Source: BD2-11 clade cluster bacterium bin43 (lineage in GTDB: Bacteria > Gemmatimonadota > Gemmatimonadetes > Longimicrobiales > Gaopeijiaceae). From it: DNA of 64,000 nucleotides. Shown piece after piece: positions 9,075 through 18,474 of this stretch (positions are counted from its first letter, which is position 1; every line of letters starts with the position of its first letter). The translations under genes were made by a program, and so were the position numbers. The notes beneath the pieces are model-generated. The model did no database searches and was not told the DNA's origin. It worked only from the letters and a program-made list of their open reading frames with translations. Location of the stretch: positions 186,001 through 250,000 of the forward strand of contig MPMR01000001.1 of NCBI GenBank assembly GCA_002238605.1, read 5' to 3'.

Positions 9075-10682
9075 CTACCCCAGCCGCGCGGGCTTGACGT
9101 AGGAGATCTGGTCGAGTTCGCGCAGGCGCTCGAGTAGCTCCTGCGTGATCTCCCCGTCCACCGACACCGCCGCCATGGCGTCCCCTCCCGGCTCCAGGCG
9201 AGCCTGGTGGTATCCGGCGATGTTGAAACCCATCGACGCGAGCACCGTGCCGACCCCGGCGATCACCCCGGGCTTGTCCTGATTGCGCACGATCACGATG
9301 GAGCCCTCCGGCACCAGGTCGACGGAGAAGTCGCCGATGCCCACGATTCGCGGATGGGTGCCCTCCAGCAGCGCTCCGGCGACCCTCAGCCGCCCCCCCT
9401 CCGCCTCCACCTCGGTCATCAGGTATTCGGAGTAGTCCGGGTGCCGGGTCGCCTGCGCCGACACGACCCTCATGCCGCGCGCCTCTGCGAGACGGGCCGC
9501 ATTGACCGCATTCACCCGCGTACCCCCGACGATGTCCTCCAGCAACCCGCAAAGCACCGCGGCGGTTAGGGGGACGGGCGCCTCTTCGAATCCGCCGGCG
9601 TAGCGGACCTGCACCTCACGGATGCCCCCGGACGCAAGCGCGCACGCGAGACGTCCCATCCGGGTCCCCAGCTCCAGCAGGGGACGCAGCTTGCGCAGCG
9701 TCGCTCCGTCGATGCCGGGTGCGTTGACCGCGCGCGAGAGGTCGCCGTCGAGCAGCGCTCCCCGCACGCCCGCCGCGATCTCGGAAGCCACCAGTTCCTG
9801 CGCCTCCGCGGTGGAGGCCCCCAGGTGGGGACTGAGCATGAGGTTCGGGCTGCCCAGCAGCGGACTGGACGCCGGCAGCGGTTCCTGGCGGAAGACATCC
9901 AGCGCGGCGCCCGCCACCCATCCCTCCCGGAGCGCGCGGGCGAGCGCGTCTTCGTCCACCACGCCGCCACGGGCCGCATTGACGAGGTAGGCCGAGGGCT
10001 TCATGCGACGCAGCTGCTTCTTCCCGATCATGGAGGAGGTGGAGGGGGTGAGCGGCACATGGAGGCTGAGGAAGTCGGCCTGCTCGATCACGTCGTCGAA
10101 ATCGCGCGGCTCCGCGTCCAGTTCCTCCGCGCGGGTTGCGGGCAGATAGGGATCGTAGACCAGGACCCTCATGCCGAAGGCGCGGGCGCGGCGGGCCACT
10201 TCCCCGCCGATGCGTCCCGCCCCGATGAGCCCGAGCGTCTTGCGGTTGAGCTCCACCCCGGCGAGCCCCGGCGTCTTCCAGGTCATCTCGCGCACCGACC
10301 GGTCGGCGGCGACGACCTTTCGGGCCAGCGTCAGAATGAGCGCGAAGGTGAGCTCCGCGGCGGAGACGGTGTTGCCCGCGGGGGCGTTCAGCACCGGGAT
10401 GCCGCGCTCCGTTGCGGCGTCGAGATCGATGTTGTCCACCCCCGCTCCGGCCCGGCCGATGACCTTCAGGCTGGAGGCCGCCTCGATCAGTTCCCGCGTG
10501 ATCCGGGTGGCGCTGCGCACGATGACGGCGTCCGCCCCGGTCATCGCCTCTTCCTTCTCCGCCGGCGAGCACTCCGCCAGCCAGCGCACCTCGAAGCGCC
10601 CGTCGCCGGTGAGCGCGCCAAGCCCCGAGCGCGAGACCTTGTCCGCCACCGCGACCACGTACCGTCGGCCGAGCCCGCTCAT
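9075..10682 (-). CDS. serA: D-3-phosphoglycerate dehydrogenase
   Basis: This 535-aa long-form SerA oxidises 3-phosphoglycerate to 3-phosphohydroxypyruvate, the first step of serine synthesis. The Rossmann motif GLIGAGRIGGEVARRA lies at about residues 151-166. The catalytic Arg238 (VNAARGG), Glu267 and His286 (LSPHLGAS) are in place. An intervening allosteric substrate-binding domain spans about 310-450, and a C-terminal ACT domain begins with VIVRNQDKPGVIAGVG, as expected for serine feedback control. The ATG at 10682 overlaps the TGA of the aminotransferase upstream (ATGA). That coupling supports a serine-pathway operon. Confidence 0.95.
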   Translation of the reverse strand: MSGLGRRYVVAVADKVSRSGLGALTGDGRFEVRWLAECSPAEKEEAMTGADAVIVRSATRITRELIEAASSLKVIGRAGAGVDNIDLDAATERGIPVLNAPAGNTVSAAELTFALILTLARKVVAADRSVREMTWKTPGLAGVELNRKTLGLIGAGRIGGEVARRARAFGMRVLVYDPYLPATRAEELDAEPRDFDDVIEQADFLSLHVPLTPSTSSMIGKKQLRRMKPSAYLVNAARGGVVDEDALARALREGWVAGAALDVFRQEPLPASSPLLGSPNLMLSPHLGASTAEAQELVASEIAAGVRGALLDGDLSRAVNAPGIDGATLRKLRPLLELGTRMGRLACALASGGIREVQVRYAGGFEEAPVPLTAAVLCGLLEDIVGGTRVNAVNAARLAEARGMRVVSAQATRHPDYSEYLMTEVEAEGGRLRVAGALLEGTHPRIVGIGDFSVDLVPEGSIVIVRNQDKPGVIAGVGTVLASMGFNIAGYHQARLEPGGDAMAAVSVDGEITQELLERLRELDQISYVKPARLG

Positions 10683-11842
10683 CGCTTCCCCCCGGCAAAC
10701 CCCTGTCCGGGGGATGCCCGCAGGACCTCCTCCAGCGCTTTCAGCACCCCATCGAGTTCCTCCACGGTGTGGTCTCCCATGTGGCCGATGCGCACCGACC
10801 GCGGCTTGAGCCTGCCGTATCCCGCTCCGATCACGAATCCGCGCTCCTTCATCGCCTGAGCGACCTCCGGACCCGTCCGCCCCGGCGGCAGGAGCAGACA
10901 GGTCACGGTGGGCGAGCGGAAGCCCTCCGGCGCGAGAACCGACAGCTCCACGCCGGCATCCTCCCTCGTCGCGTCCGCCCACTCCGCGCACCTGCGCGCC
11001 ATGGCTGCGTGGCGCGCCCAGCGTCCCTCAAGGCTCTCCGCGGAGATGTGCCGCAGCTGCTCCGCAAGGGAGTACAGCAACGTCACCGCGGGCGTGTTCG
11101 GCGTCTGTTCCTTTGCCAGCGCATCGTAGAACACGACCAGGTCGAAGTAGACCCCCTTGCGGGCCGCGCTCCCGGAACGCTCCATCATGCGCTCGGAGGC
11201 GACGCCGAACGCCAGCCCCGGGGGCAGCGCCATCGCTTTCTGGGAACCGGAGAGCACGAAATCGAGCCCCCGGTCGTCCGCCTGCACCGGGGCGCCTCCC
11301 GCGCTGGTAACGGCATCCACCAGAACCAGCGTGTCGGGAAACTCCCTCGCCACCCGCGCCAGCTCGGCGATCGGGTTGAGGGCTCCCGTGGAGGTCTCGG
11401 AGTGCACCATGGTCACGGCGTCGTAGCGCCTCTCGCGCAGGCGGTCCCGAAGCGCGTCTGGATCGTGCACGCCGCCCCACGGCACCTCCAGGTGGTCCAC
11501 CTCGAACCCGCAGGCGCGCGCAATTCGGGCGAAGCGCTCCGAGAACGCCCCGTTCACCAGCGAAAGCACCCGCTCGCGCGCGCCGTTGCGCACCGCAGCC
11601 TCCATGAGGCCGGTCGCGGAGGACGTGGAGACCAGAACGGGCCGCGCGGTGCCGAACACCTCGCGCAGGCCGGGCTGGATCTCTCTCATGAGCGCGTTGA
11701 TGGGTTCGCCGCGATGCCCGATCAGTGCCCGCTTCTGGGCAGCCAGCACCGCCGGCCGAACCTCGGTGGGACCGGGCAGAAAGAAGCGGCCGAACCCGCC
11801 CTCCCCGGCTGGCCCGCCGCACGCCGTCGAGTTGTCGGTCAT
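10679..11842 (-). CDS. Class V aminotransferase (phosphoserine or serine-glyoxylate type)
   Basis: The product (387 aa) is a fold-type I, class V PLP enzyme. The PLP lysine is in SGSQKAMALPPG (about residue 202), preceded by the cofactor Asp in LVDAVTSAGG. The N-terminus FFLPGPTEV and the GAFSERF segment are typical of the alanine/serine-glyoxylate aminotransferase branch. Because the gene is coupled to serA downstream (4-base overlap), it probably supplies the phosphoserine aminotransferase step instead of classical serC. This is inference from context, not from a motif. I chose the ATG at 11842, which sits four bases after the typA stop and has an AGAAGA-like ribosome site; an alternative start lies 39 bases upstream inside typA. 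Confidence 0.85.
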   Translation of the reverse strand: MTDNSTACGGPAGEGGFGRFFLPGPTEVRPAVLAAQKRALIGHRGEPINALMREIQPGLREVFGTARPVLVSTSSATGLMEAAVRNGARERVLSLVNGAFSERFARIARACGFEVDHLEVPWGGVHDPDALRDRLRERRYDAVTMVHSETSTGALNPIAELARVAREFPDTLVLVDAVTSAGGAPVQADDRGLDFVLSGSQKAMALPPGLAFGVASERMMERSGSAARKGVYFDLVVFYDALAKEQTPNTPAVTLLYSLAEQLRHISAESLEGRWARHAAMARRCAEWADATREDAGVELSVLAPEGFRSPTVTCLLLPPGRTGPEVAQAMKERGFVIGAGYGRLKPRSVRIGHMGDHTVEELDGVLKALEEVLRASPGQGFAGGKR

Positions 11843-11846
11843 GGTT

Positions 11847-13676
11847 TCATCTTCTGCGGCGCGCCGCCTTGCGGCGGGCACCGGCTTCGAGGATTCGCTT
11901 GCGCAGACGGATCGCTTCCGGAGTGACCTCGATGAGCTCGTCGTCCGCGATGAACTCCAGAGCGGATTCCAGCGTGATGATGCGCGGCGGCTCCAGGCGG
12001 ATGTTGTCGTCCGCCGCCGCCGCCCGGATGTTGGTGAGCTTCTTTCCCTTGCACATGTTGACGTCCAGGTCGCCCGTGCGGACGTGCACGCCCACGACCA
12101 TGCCCTCGTAGACCGGGGCCCCGGGCCCGAGGAAGAAGGTGGCGCGCTCCTGCAGGCCGAAGATGGCGTACGCCACCGCGACGCCCCGGCGGTCGGCCAC
12201 CACCGCGCCGCGCTCCCGTCCGGGCAGCGCCCCCGCCCACCGGCCGTACTCCAGGAAGCGATGGTGCATCAGCCCGTCCCCGCGGGTGTCGGTGAGAAAC
12301 TCGGTCCGATAGCCGAACAGGCCGCGCGCCGGAATCCGGAAGCGCAGCCGGATCGACCCCCGGCCCGTCGGTCTCATCTCCAGCATCTCGCCCCGTCGCG
12401 CGCCCAGCTTCTCGATTACCGTGCCCACCCGGGACTCGGGCACCTCCGCCACCAGCTCTTCATAAGGCTCCAGAGGCTCGCCGGCGGGACCTTCGCGCAT
12501 GAGCACGCGCGGGCGCGAGACCTGGAACTCGTAGCCCTCGCGGCGCATGGTCTCCATGAGGATGGAGAGGTGCAACTCACCCCGTCCCGCGACCCGGAAG
12601 GTATCCGGATGGTCGGTCGCCTCCACGTTCAGGGCGACGTTGCGCTCCATCTCCCGGAAGAGCCGCTCGCCCAGCTGGCGCGTGGTGACGTATTTCCCTT
12701 CGCCCGAAAAAGGCGAGTCGTTGACGAGGAAGTCGACCGAAATCGTGGGCCGCTCCACCGCGATGCCCTTCAGGCGTTCGAGGCGCGCCGGATCGGCCAG
12801 GGTCCTGCCGATCTCCACCCCGGAGACGCCCGCCACCGCCACGATGTCCCCCGCGCCGGCTTCCGCGATGTCCACGCGCTCCAGCCCGTCGAATCCGTAC
12901 ACCTTGAGCGCACGCGAGCGCGCCACGTCATCCTCCTCGACCATGCCGGCCGCGCCCAGGGGCAGCACGGCCACCTCCTGGCCGGGTCGGATGCACCCGC
13001 GCTCCACGCGGCCGATCGCGATGCGCCCCACATAGGAGGAGTAGTCCAGCGTCGACACGAGCATCTGGAACGGCCCCGCCGGTTCCGAGAGAGGCGCGGG
13101 CACGTGATCCACGACGGCCGCGAACAGCGGCGCCAGGTCGGCACCCCGCTCGCCGGCACTCGCCGTGGCCCATCCCTCCCGGCCGGAGGCATACAGGAAG
13201 GGCGCGTCGAGCTGCTCGTCGGAGGCTTCGAGATCCATGAAGAGCTCCAGCACCTCGTCGTGGACCTCTTCGGCGCGCGCGTCCGGCCGCTCGGCCTTGT
13301 TGATGACCACCACCGGAGCGTGTCCCAAATCGAGGGCCTTGGCGGTCACGAACCGCGTCTGGGGCATCGGCCCCTCGGCGGCGTCGACCAGGATCAGCAC
13401 CCCGTTCACCATGCGCAGGATGCGCTCGACCTCACCTCCGAAGTCGGCGTGGCCCGGGGTGTCCACAATGTTGATCTTGAACTCGCCCCAGCGCACCGAG
13501 GTGTTCTTGGACAGGATCGTGATGCCCCGCTCCCGCTCCAGCGGATTGGAGTCCATCACCCGCTCGCGCACTTCCTGGTTTTCCCGGAACACCCCCGCCT
13601 GGCGGAGCATCTGGTCCACGAGGGTGGTCTTCCCATGGTCGACATGGGCGATGATGGCGACGTTGCGGACCTTCAT
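11847..13676 (-). CDS. typA: Ribosome-associated GTPase TypA/BipA
   Basis: The 609-aa product is a translational GTPase that binds the 70S ribosome and helps large-subunit assembly and stress responses. The G1 motif AHVDHGKTT is at residues 10-18. G2 (RGITI) and G3 (DTPGHADF) follow, with the second domain of about 200-290 and the TypA-specific C-terminus containing GRGELHLSILMETMRREGYEF. The G4 motif, normally N-K-x-D, reads NKAE in VVINKAERPDAR, so the Asp that selects guanine is replaced by Glu. The G5-like segment (YASGREGWA) is normal. It is the first gene of the typA, aminotransferase, serA group. Confidence 0.95.
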   Translation of the reverse strand: MKVRNVAIIAHVDHGKTTLVDQMLRQAGVFRENQEVRERVMDSNPLERERGITILSKNTSVRWGEFKINIVDTPGHADFGGEVERILRMVNGVLILVDAAEGPMPQTRFVTAKALDLGHAPVVVINKAERPDARAEEVHDEVLELFMDLEASDEQLDAPFLYASGREGWATASAGERGADLAPLFAAVVDHVPAPLSEPAGPFQMLVSTLDYSSYVGRIAIGRVERGCIRPGQEVAVLPLGAAGMVEEDDVARSRALKVYGFDGLERVDIAEAGAGDIVAVAGVSGVEIGRTLADPARLERLKGIAVERPTISVDFLVNDSPFSGEGKYVTTRQLGERLFREMERNVALNVEATDHPDTFRVAGRGELHLSILMETMRREGYEFQVSRPRVLMREGPAGEPLEPYEELVAEVPESRVGTVIEKLGARRGEMLEMRPTGRGSIRLRFRIPARGLFGYRTEFLTDTRGDGLMHHRFLEYGRWAGALPGRERGAVVADRRGVAVAYAIFGLQERATFFLGPGAPVYEGMVVGVHVRTGDLDVNMCKGKKLTNIRAAAADDNIRLEPPRIITLESALEFIADDELIEVTPEAIRLRKRILEAGARRKAARRRR

Positions 13677-13738
13677 GCCGGGTCTGGTCCTGCCGGAGTA
13701 TCGTCGGAGAGACGGATGCGCGAAGCCCGGCGAGACCT

Positions 13739-15337
13739 CTAGCGGCCTGCCCGCCGGAGCACGCGTCCCGCGCGCTCGCCGGTGAAGGCCCCGTCACGGA
13801 TCGCCGCCGTGCCGTTGACGAAAACGTGCACCATACCCTGCGACAATTGGTGCGGGTCCGTGTAGGTGGCGAGATCCCGGACCTCCTCCAGATCGAAGAC
13901 CACGATGTCCGCGACGGCCCCCATGACGAGCCTCCCCCGGCCTTCGAGACCGAAGACGTCCGCGGGAAGGGTTGTCGTGCTTCGGATTGCCGCCTTGAGG
14001 CTTACGGTGCGCTTCTCCACCACGTACCTGCGCAGCTTGCGCGGGAAGGTGCCGTAGGCGCGCGGATGCGGCACGCCCACCTGCCACTCCGGAAGCGCGC
14101 CGTCGGACGCGGTCATCGTCCAGGGCTGGACCATGAAGGCGGCGATGTCGTCGTCGTCCATGTTGAAGGAAACCACCGAAGCGCCTCCCTCGGCGATCAG
14201 CTCCAGCGCCGCATCCAGCGGATGGATGGAACGCGCCTGCGCCACGTCCTCCAGGGTGCGGCCCTCGATGGAGGGATCCGGGCGGAAGCGGCGGAACTGG
14301 AGGCGATCGGCTCCTCCGCGACGCGCGAGATTGGCTTCCATTTCCCCGCGGATGCGCGCCCGCGTCGCGGGATCGCCGAGGCGAGCCATCAGCGAGTCCC
14401 CTCCCCCCGCCTGCGCCCATCGTGGAAGGAGCGCCGCGGAGAGCCCCGTCGAGGAGGCCTCGTACGGGTACTGGTCCGCGTACACTTCGACGCCCTCCGC
14501 CCTGGCTGCCTCGATGGCGGCGATCACCTGCGCCGACCTGCCCCACACCGGCGGCCCGAGCGCCTTGATGTGGGTGACCACCCCCGGCAGTCCCGCAGAG
14601 CGCGCCACCGCGATCACCTCCTCCACCGCCGCGACCAGGCCGATGGTGTAATCCGACTCGTCGCGGATGTGGCTGGTATAGACCCCGCCGAACTCCGCCG
14701 CGACTTCGGCAAGAGCCACCAGCTCGCGGGTGTCCGAATAGCTGCCGGGTGCGTAGAAAGGCCCGGACGACATCCCGAAGGCTCCTTCCTCCATGCCCGC
14801 CCGCACCAGCTCCCTCATGCGCTCCAGTTCCCCGGGTCCGGGCAGCCGGTCCTCCATCCCGAGCACCGCCCGGCGCACCGATCCGTGCGGCACCAGCTGC
14901 GCCACGTTGACGCCGAGCCCGTGTTCCAGCAGAAGCGCCCTCTGCTCGGCCAGGTCCACCGGCCCGCCGCCGTCGGGGTTCACCACCACCGTCGTGATTC
15001 CCTGCGCCAGCAGGGGCTCGGCGTGGCTGCGGTCGTCCGTGTCCAACCCGGAGCCCGCGTGCGAATGAACATCGATGAAGCCCGGAGCGATGTGGAGCCC
15101 GGTGATGTCCAGAGTGTCCTCCGCATGGTAGCCGGAAAGATCGCCCATGGCCGCGATCCGGTCTCCGGCCAGGGCCACGTCCGTGACGAACGCGGGTTCG
15201 TCGCCCGCAGCCTGCTGGATACCGCCGCGCAGGATGACGTCGAACTCCGGGGCGCCGCCGGAGGAGCACGCGCTCACGGTCAACGCCAGGAGCAGGGTCA
15301 GCAGACGGCGGCGCGGAGCGTCAACAGCAGTTTCCAT
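13739..15337 (-). CDS. D-aminoacylase-like amidohydrolase, lipoprotein
   Basis: The 532-aa product belongs to the N-acyl-D-amino-acid deacylase group of the amidohydrolase superfamily, metal enzymes that free D-amino acids from N-acyl or peptide-like conjugates. Motifs seen in order are GFIDVHSHAGSG (metal-binding HxH), SSGPFYAPGSY, SHIRDES, THIKALGPP, ADQYPYEASSTGL and the late TASDGALPEW with HPRAYGTFPRKLRRY. The N-terminus has a lipobox ending in SAC (about residue 24), so it is probably a lipid-anchored periplasmic protein. The ATG at 15337 has an AAGGAA site at a good spacing. It follows the gamma-glutamyltransferase gene on the same strand, and both would recycle peptide material in the envelope. 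Confidence 0.87.
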   Translation of the reverse strand: METAVDAPRRRLLTLLLALTVSACSSGGAPEFDVILRGGIQQAAGDEPAFVTDVALAGDRIAAMGDLSGYHAEDTLDITGLHIAPGFIDVHSHAGSGLDTDDRSHAEPLLAQGITTVVVNPDGGGPVDLAEQRALLLEHGLGVNVAQLVPHGSVRRAVLGMEDRLPGPGELERMRELVRAGMEEGAFGMSSGPFYAPGSYSDTRELVALAEVAAEFGGVYTSHIRDESDYTIGLVAAVEEVIAVARSAGLPGVVTHIKALGPPVWGRSAQVIAAIEAARAEGVEVYADQYPYEASSTGLSAALLPRWAQAGGGDSLMARLGDPATRARIRGEMEANLARRGGADRLQFRRFRPDPSIEGRTLEDVAQARSIHPLDAALELIAEGGASVVSFNMDDDDIAAFMVQPWTMTASDGALPEWQVGVPHPRAYGTFPRKLRRYVVEKRTVSLKAAIRSTTTLPADVFGLEGRGRLVMGAVADIVVFDLEEVRDLATYTDPHQLSQGMVHVFVNGTAAIRDGAFTGERAGRVLRRAGR

Positions 15338-15459
15338 CTCCAGATTCCTTGTCAGCAGTCGGCGTTGGCGGACGGCGCCGGTTGCGCGTTCACGGCATGC
15401 GCGTCCCCGGGCGACGCAAGCGGCGTGTCCCGGGCGCGACCCGCGAAGCCGCACCTCGG

Positions 15460-17283
15460 TCAGTTGCGAGGCGCCGCCGCGCTCCCTTCCCAGTCCGGGT
15501 CCGCGGCGCCCGTCCAGGAGGAGGTCGCGGCATCGTAGGACATCCCGTGGATGCGTCCGAACGCGCCGGCGCGTGGCACCTCCTGCACCGCGAAGCCCAA
15601 CTGGCGCAGCTCCGCGATGACATCCGGCGACCAGCCGATCTCCGGAGATGTCTCCATCTGGAATCCGCTCTCGGAGCCCGGGGAGTTCAGCGATCCCTGC
15701 ATCGGGTGAAGGCGCGCGGCGGCCAGCGCCTCGGGAAGCGGGAGCCCCTGATCGACGACGCGGCACACCGCCTGCACGACGGCCGAGACGATGCGTGCGC
15801 CCCCGGCCGCCCCCAGCACCAGCATGGGGTCTCCGCCGTCCATGACCATGAACGGGGAGATGTTGGAGCGAGCGCGCTCACCCGGCTCGAGGCGGCCCAG
15901 ATACCCGCCCAGGGTCGCCGCGTAGAGGAAGCCCAGCCCCGGCGTGGCGATCTTCGAGCCCATCGCCGGCCCGATGGTCTGGGTGAGCGCGACGGCCATG
16001 CCGTCGGCATCCGCGGTCGAAAGGTGCGTGGTGTGCCCCTGGTCGTCGGGGCCGGCGATGTAGGTAGCCGCGGGCCGTGCGCCGGCCGGCATCACCGCGC
16101 GGTCCGCCGTGAGCCAGGCGGCCGTTCGCTCGTCCCCGCCCCCCGGCTCCGGTTGCGCGTGCTCGATGAGCGGCCAGGGTGCGCGGTTGAACTCCGGGGA
16201 ACTCAGGGGCGCGGGCGCGGGCTCCGGCCCCATGGCCGCCACCGCCACGGGCAGCCGGACGCGTTCGGCCTGCTCGCGCGCCCATTCCCGCGACGTGAGC
16301 AGCTGCCACGCGTCCGGTCCGCGATGGGTTCGAGCCGCCTCGAAGCCGAGCGCGAGCGCCTGGCCCACCACCGAGGCCCACGTCGCCTCGTCGGCCCCCG
16401 CCATGTCGAAGTTCTCGATGATCTGCAGGATGCCGATGGTCATGGCCCCGGCGGCGGGCGTGAACGTCCCCACCAGCTCGTGGCCGCGGTAGCTGCCCCG
16501 CACCACCCGGGCATCCTCGGCGCGGTAGCCGGCGAGCGCGGCGGCCGTGACGTGTCCGCCCGCGCCCAGGATGTCGTCGGCCATGGCTTTCGCGATCTCG
16601 CCCCGGTAGAAGGCGTCGGCGCCTCCGGAAGCGATGCGGCGCAGCACCCTCGCCAGATCGTTCTGCTCAAAGTGGTCGCCCGCATCGTACGGCGAACCGT
16701 CCGGTTCGAGGTAGTAAAGGGTCGCGCCCTCCGATTCCCGCAGTTGCTCCGCCGTCGACGCCTGGCGGGCGGCTTCACCCGGCAGCAGCGCGAAGCCTTC
16801 GGAGGCGTAGCGGATGGCCGGCTCCATCACGGTGGCCAACGGAAGCGTGCCGTGCTCGGCGAGGAGGCGGGTGAGCCCCGCGACCGCTCCCGGCAATCCC
16901 ACGGTGGGATACCCGTAACCGGCCTGGGGGGCCGTGTCGGGATCGTAGGTGCTCGGCGCCTGGGTGGTGGCGTCGATCCCGTGGAAGGTCCCTTCCGCGG
17001 TTCGCACCAGAATCTGGGTGCGCCCGCCGATCGAGTTCATGCTCGGCTCCACCACCGATACCGCGAACGCCGCAGCCACCGCGGCATCGGCTGCGTTGCC
17101 GCCCCGCTCGAGCATTTCGACGCCCGCCGCGGTCGCCAGCGGCTGGGCCGCGACCACCATTCCGCGGCTCGACCGCGCCACCTGGTCGGTGGTGGGCTCG
17201 ACGCGCGTCGGCGCGGTCCCGCCACACCCCCACAGCAGAACCAGCGAAAAGGCAAGACAGCGAGAGGAGCGCGATACCCTCAT
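15460..17283 (-). CDS. ggt: Gamma-glutamyltransferase, lipoprotein
   Basis: The 607-aa product is an Ntn-hydrolase of the GGT family, which cuts gamma-glutamyl bonds in glutathione and related peptides and splits itself into two subunits at a Thr. The autoprocessing and nucleophile site is seen as GHTTHLSTADADG. The N-terminal GMVVAAQPLATAAG and GGNAADAAVAAAF blocks and the late PFMVMDGGDPMLVLGAAGG block are conserved. A lipobox (LLWGC) follows the short signal segment, so it is predicted to be anchored in the envelope. The ATG at 17283 gives a clean signal peptide; an upstream in-frame start would add 16 residues that do not look like a leader. Confidence 0.9.
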   Translation of the reverse strand: MRVSRSSRCLAFSLVLLWGCGGTAPTRVEPTTDQVARSSRGMVVAAQPLATAAGVEMLERGGNAADAAVAAAFAVSVVEPSMNSIGGRTQILVRTAEGTFHGIDATTQAPSTYDPDTAPQAGYGYPTVGLPGAVAGLTRLLAEHGTLPLATVMEPAIRYASEGFALLPGEAARQASTAEQLRESEGATLYYLEPDGSPYDAGDHFEQNDLARVLRRIASGGADAFYRGEIAKAMADDILGAGGHVTAAALAGYRAEDARVVRGSYRGHELVGTFTPAAGAMTIGILQIIENFDMAGADEATWASVVGQALALGFEAARTHRGPDAWQLLTSREWAREQAERVRLPVAVAAMGPEPAPAPLSSPEFNRAPWPLIEHAQPEPGGGDERTAAWLTADRAVMPAGARPAATYIAGPDDQGHTTHLSTADADGMAVALTQTIGPAMGSKIATPGLGFLYAATLGGYLGRLEPGERARSNISPFMVMDGGDPMLVLGAAGGARIVSAVVQAVCRVVDQGLPLPEALAAARLHPMQGSLNSPGSESGFQMETSPEIGWSPDVIAELRQLGFAVQEVPRAGAFGRIHGMSYDAATSSWTGAADPDWEGSAAAPRN

Positions 17284-17376
17284 GAAACCTCCCGTCCCAC
17301 GCAAAGCCGAGAAATTGCCGTCACGGCCCAAACGCGGCGCGGACCCTCTGGTCCGCAGGTCCCGCGTCCCCGGATG

Positions 17377-17652
17377 TCAGCCCACCTGGAGGTATCCGTG
17401 CTCTGCAAGCAGCGCTCTCAGCCGCGGCTCGCGGTCAGGAAGACGCGTGCGGCTGACCTGGCGAGCGAGCGCGATCCGGTCCACTTCCGAGACGCGGTCC
17501 AGGATCGCGATGGGCGTCCCATACCGCAGCAGGATGCGCTTGGCGTCCACGGCTACGGAATCGATGATCTTCTCATGGGGCGCGGATTCAGGCACGCTCA
17601 CCTCCAAATCGTCCAGGACTTCGAAATCGGCTGACCGAAACAACCGTGCCAT
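17377..17652 (-). CDS. Hypothetical small protein
   Basis: I do not recognise this 91-aa protein. It is predicted to be soluble and charged, with a helical stretch (RVSEVDRIALARQVSRTRL) and no signal peptide or cysteine motif. The ATG at 17652 was chosen because the protein then begins with a globular sequence. A GTG at 17724 would add 24 residues, including a hydrophobic segment, and overlap the end of the barrel gene by 8 bases. There is no clear ribosome site for either start. The DNA around 17640-17700 is less GC-rich than its neighbours. Composition looks like real protein, but the call is tentative. Confidence 0.45.
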   Translation of the reverse strand: MARLFRSADFEVLDDLEVSVPESAPHEKIIDSVAVDAKRILLRYGTPIAILDRVSEVDRIALARQVSRTRLPDREPRLRALLAEHGYLQVG

Positions 17653-17716
17653 GAAACAACGGCACAGAATGATAAAGATATGTTTCCCCGCCGTTTTCGC
17701 CAAGCTCGGTGCCGCC

Positions 17717-18364
17717 TCAGCCACTCCCCAGCATGAGCCCCGCGGTCAAGAACAGATCATGCTGCGTGGTCTCCACGTCGTTGTCGCCGAAGATCGGGCT
17801 GATGTAATCGGAGAGCTCGGTCACGACGCGCAGCGGGCCCATTCGCACCTCGATGCCCGCGCCGAGCAGCATGGTCCTGCGGGTCTGATCGTGCAGGGGC
17901 GACCGGTGCAGCTCGTCCAGCGACTCCAGGTCGTAGTGCTTCACGCCCCCGCCACCCAGCAGGTAGGGCTGGACGGGAACGCCGCTGGGAAGCGGGCGGA
18001 AGACGAGGGCCGCCGTGGCGTTGAGGAGGTTGTTGCGGGCCTCGCACTCCGAACACATGCCCTCCTGGACGGAGAGGTCCGCGCTCGTGGCGTACGCCAG
18101 CGTCGCGCGCGCCGAGACCGGTCCCGAAACGGCGAGTTCCAGCCCGAGGGAGTAGGCGAAGCTCCGTTCGCGCTCGCCGAACCTGACCGCCTGTCCGAAA
18201 CCGGCGTCTGGCAGAAGCCCCAGATCCTCGGTGGGCACGTAGTATCCGGCCTGGAAGATCAGGAAGCCCCCCTGGGCTCTCGCGCTCTCCGGCGCGACCC
18301 CGGTGGAGAGGCATCCCGCAAACAGCACCAGCGCCGTGGCCTTCGATCTGTATCCGATTCTCAT
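17717..18364 (-). CDS. Outer-membrane beta-barrel protein
   Basis: The 215-aa product has a signal peptide ending near residue 30 (ESARAQ). Amphipathic strands alternate with short turns over the rest, for example FLIFQAGYYVPTEDLG and PVQPYLLGGGGVKHYDL. This and its length match eight-stranded OmpW/OmpX-like barrels. Two Cys residues in CSECEARNN (about residues 102-105) sit in a predicted loop. The substrate is unknown. It is divergent from the DtxR-type regulator gene with 110 bases between the starts, so metal-dependent control is possible but no DtxR-box could be recognised. Confidence 0.65.
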   Translation of the reverse strand: MRIGYRSKATALVLFAGCLSTGVAPESARAQGGFLIFQAGYYVPTEDLGLLPDAGFGQAVRFGERERSFAYSLGLELAVSGPVSARATLAYATSADLSVQEGMCSECEARNNLLNATAALVFRPLPSGVPVQPYLLGGGGVKHYDLESLDELHRSPLHDQTRRTMLLGAGIEVRMGPLRVVTELSDYISPIFGDNDVETTQHDLFLTAGLMLGSG

Positions 18365-18474
18365 GTACGCATCCCTCCGGGTTGGTCAGAACTGGTTTCG
18401 GATGGCCCCCTCGGCCGGCCGCTCCCCGGACGCGGGAAGGTGCTCCGGCAGTGCGGGAAAGGACAGGTTAGATT

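Noticed and set aside
15349-17634. Plus-strand open frame of 761 aa
   Set aside because: It lies opposite the gamma-glutamyltransferase gene and has no protein-like pattern.
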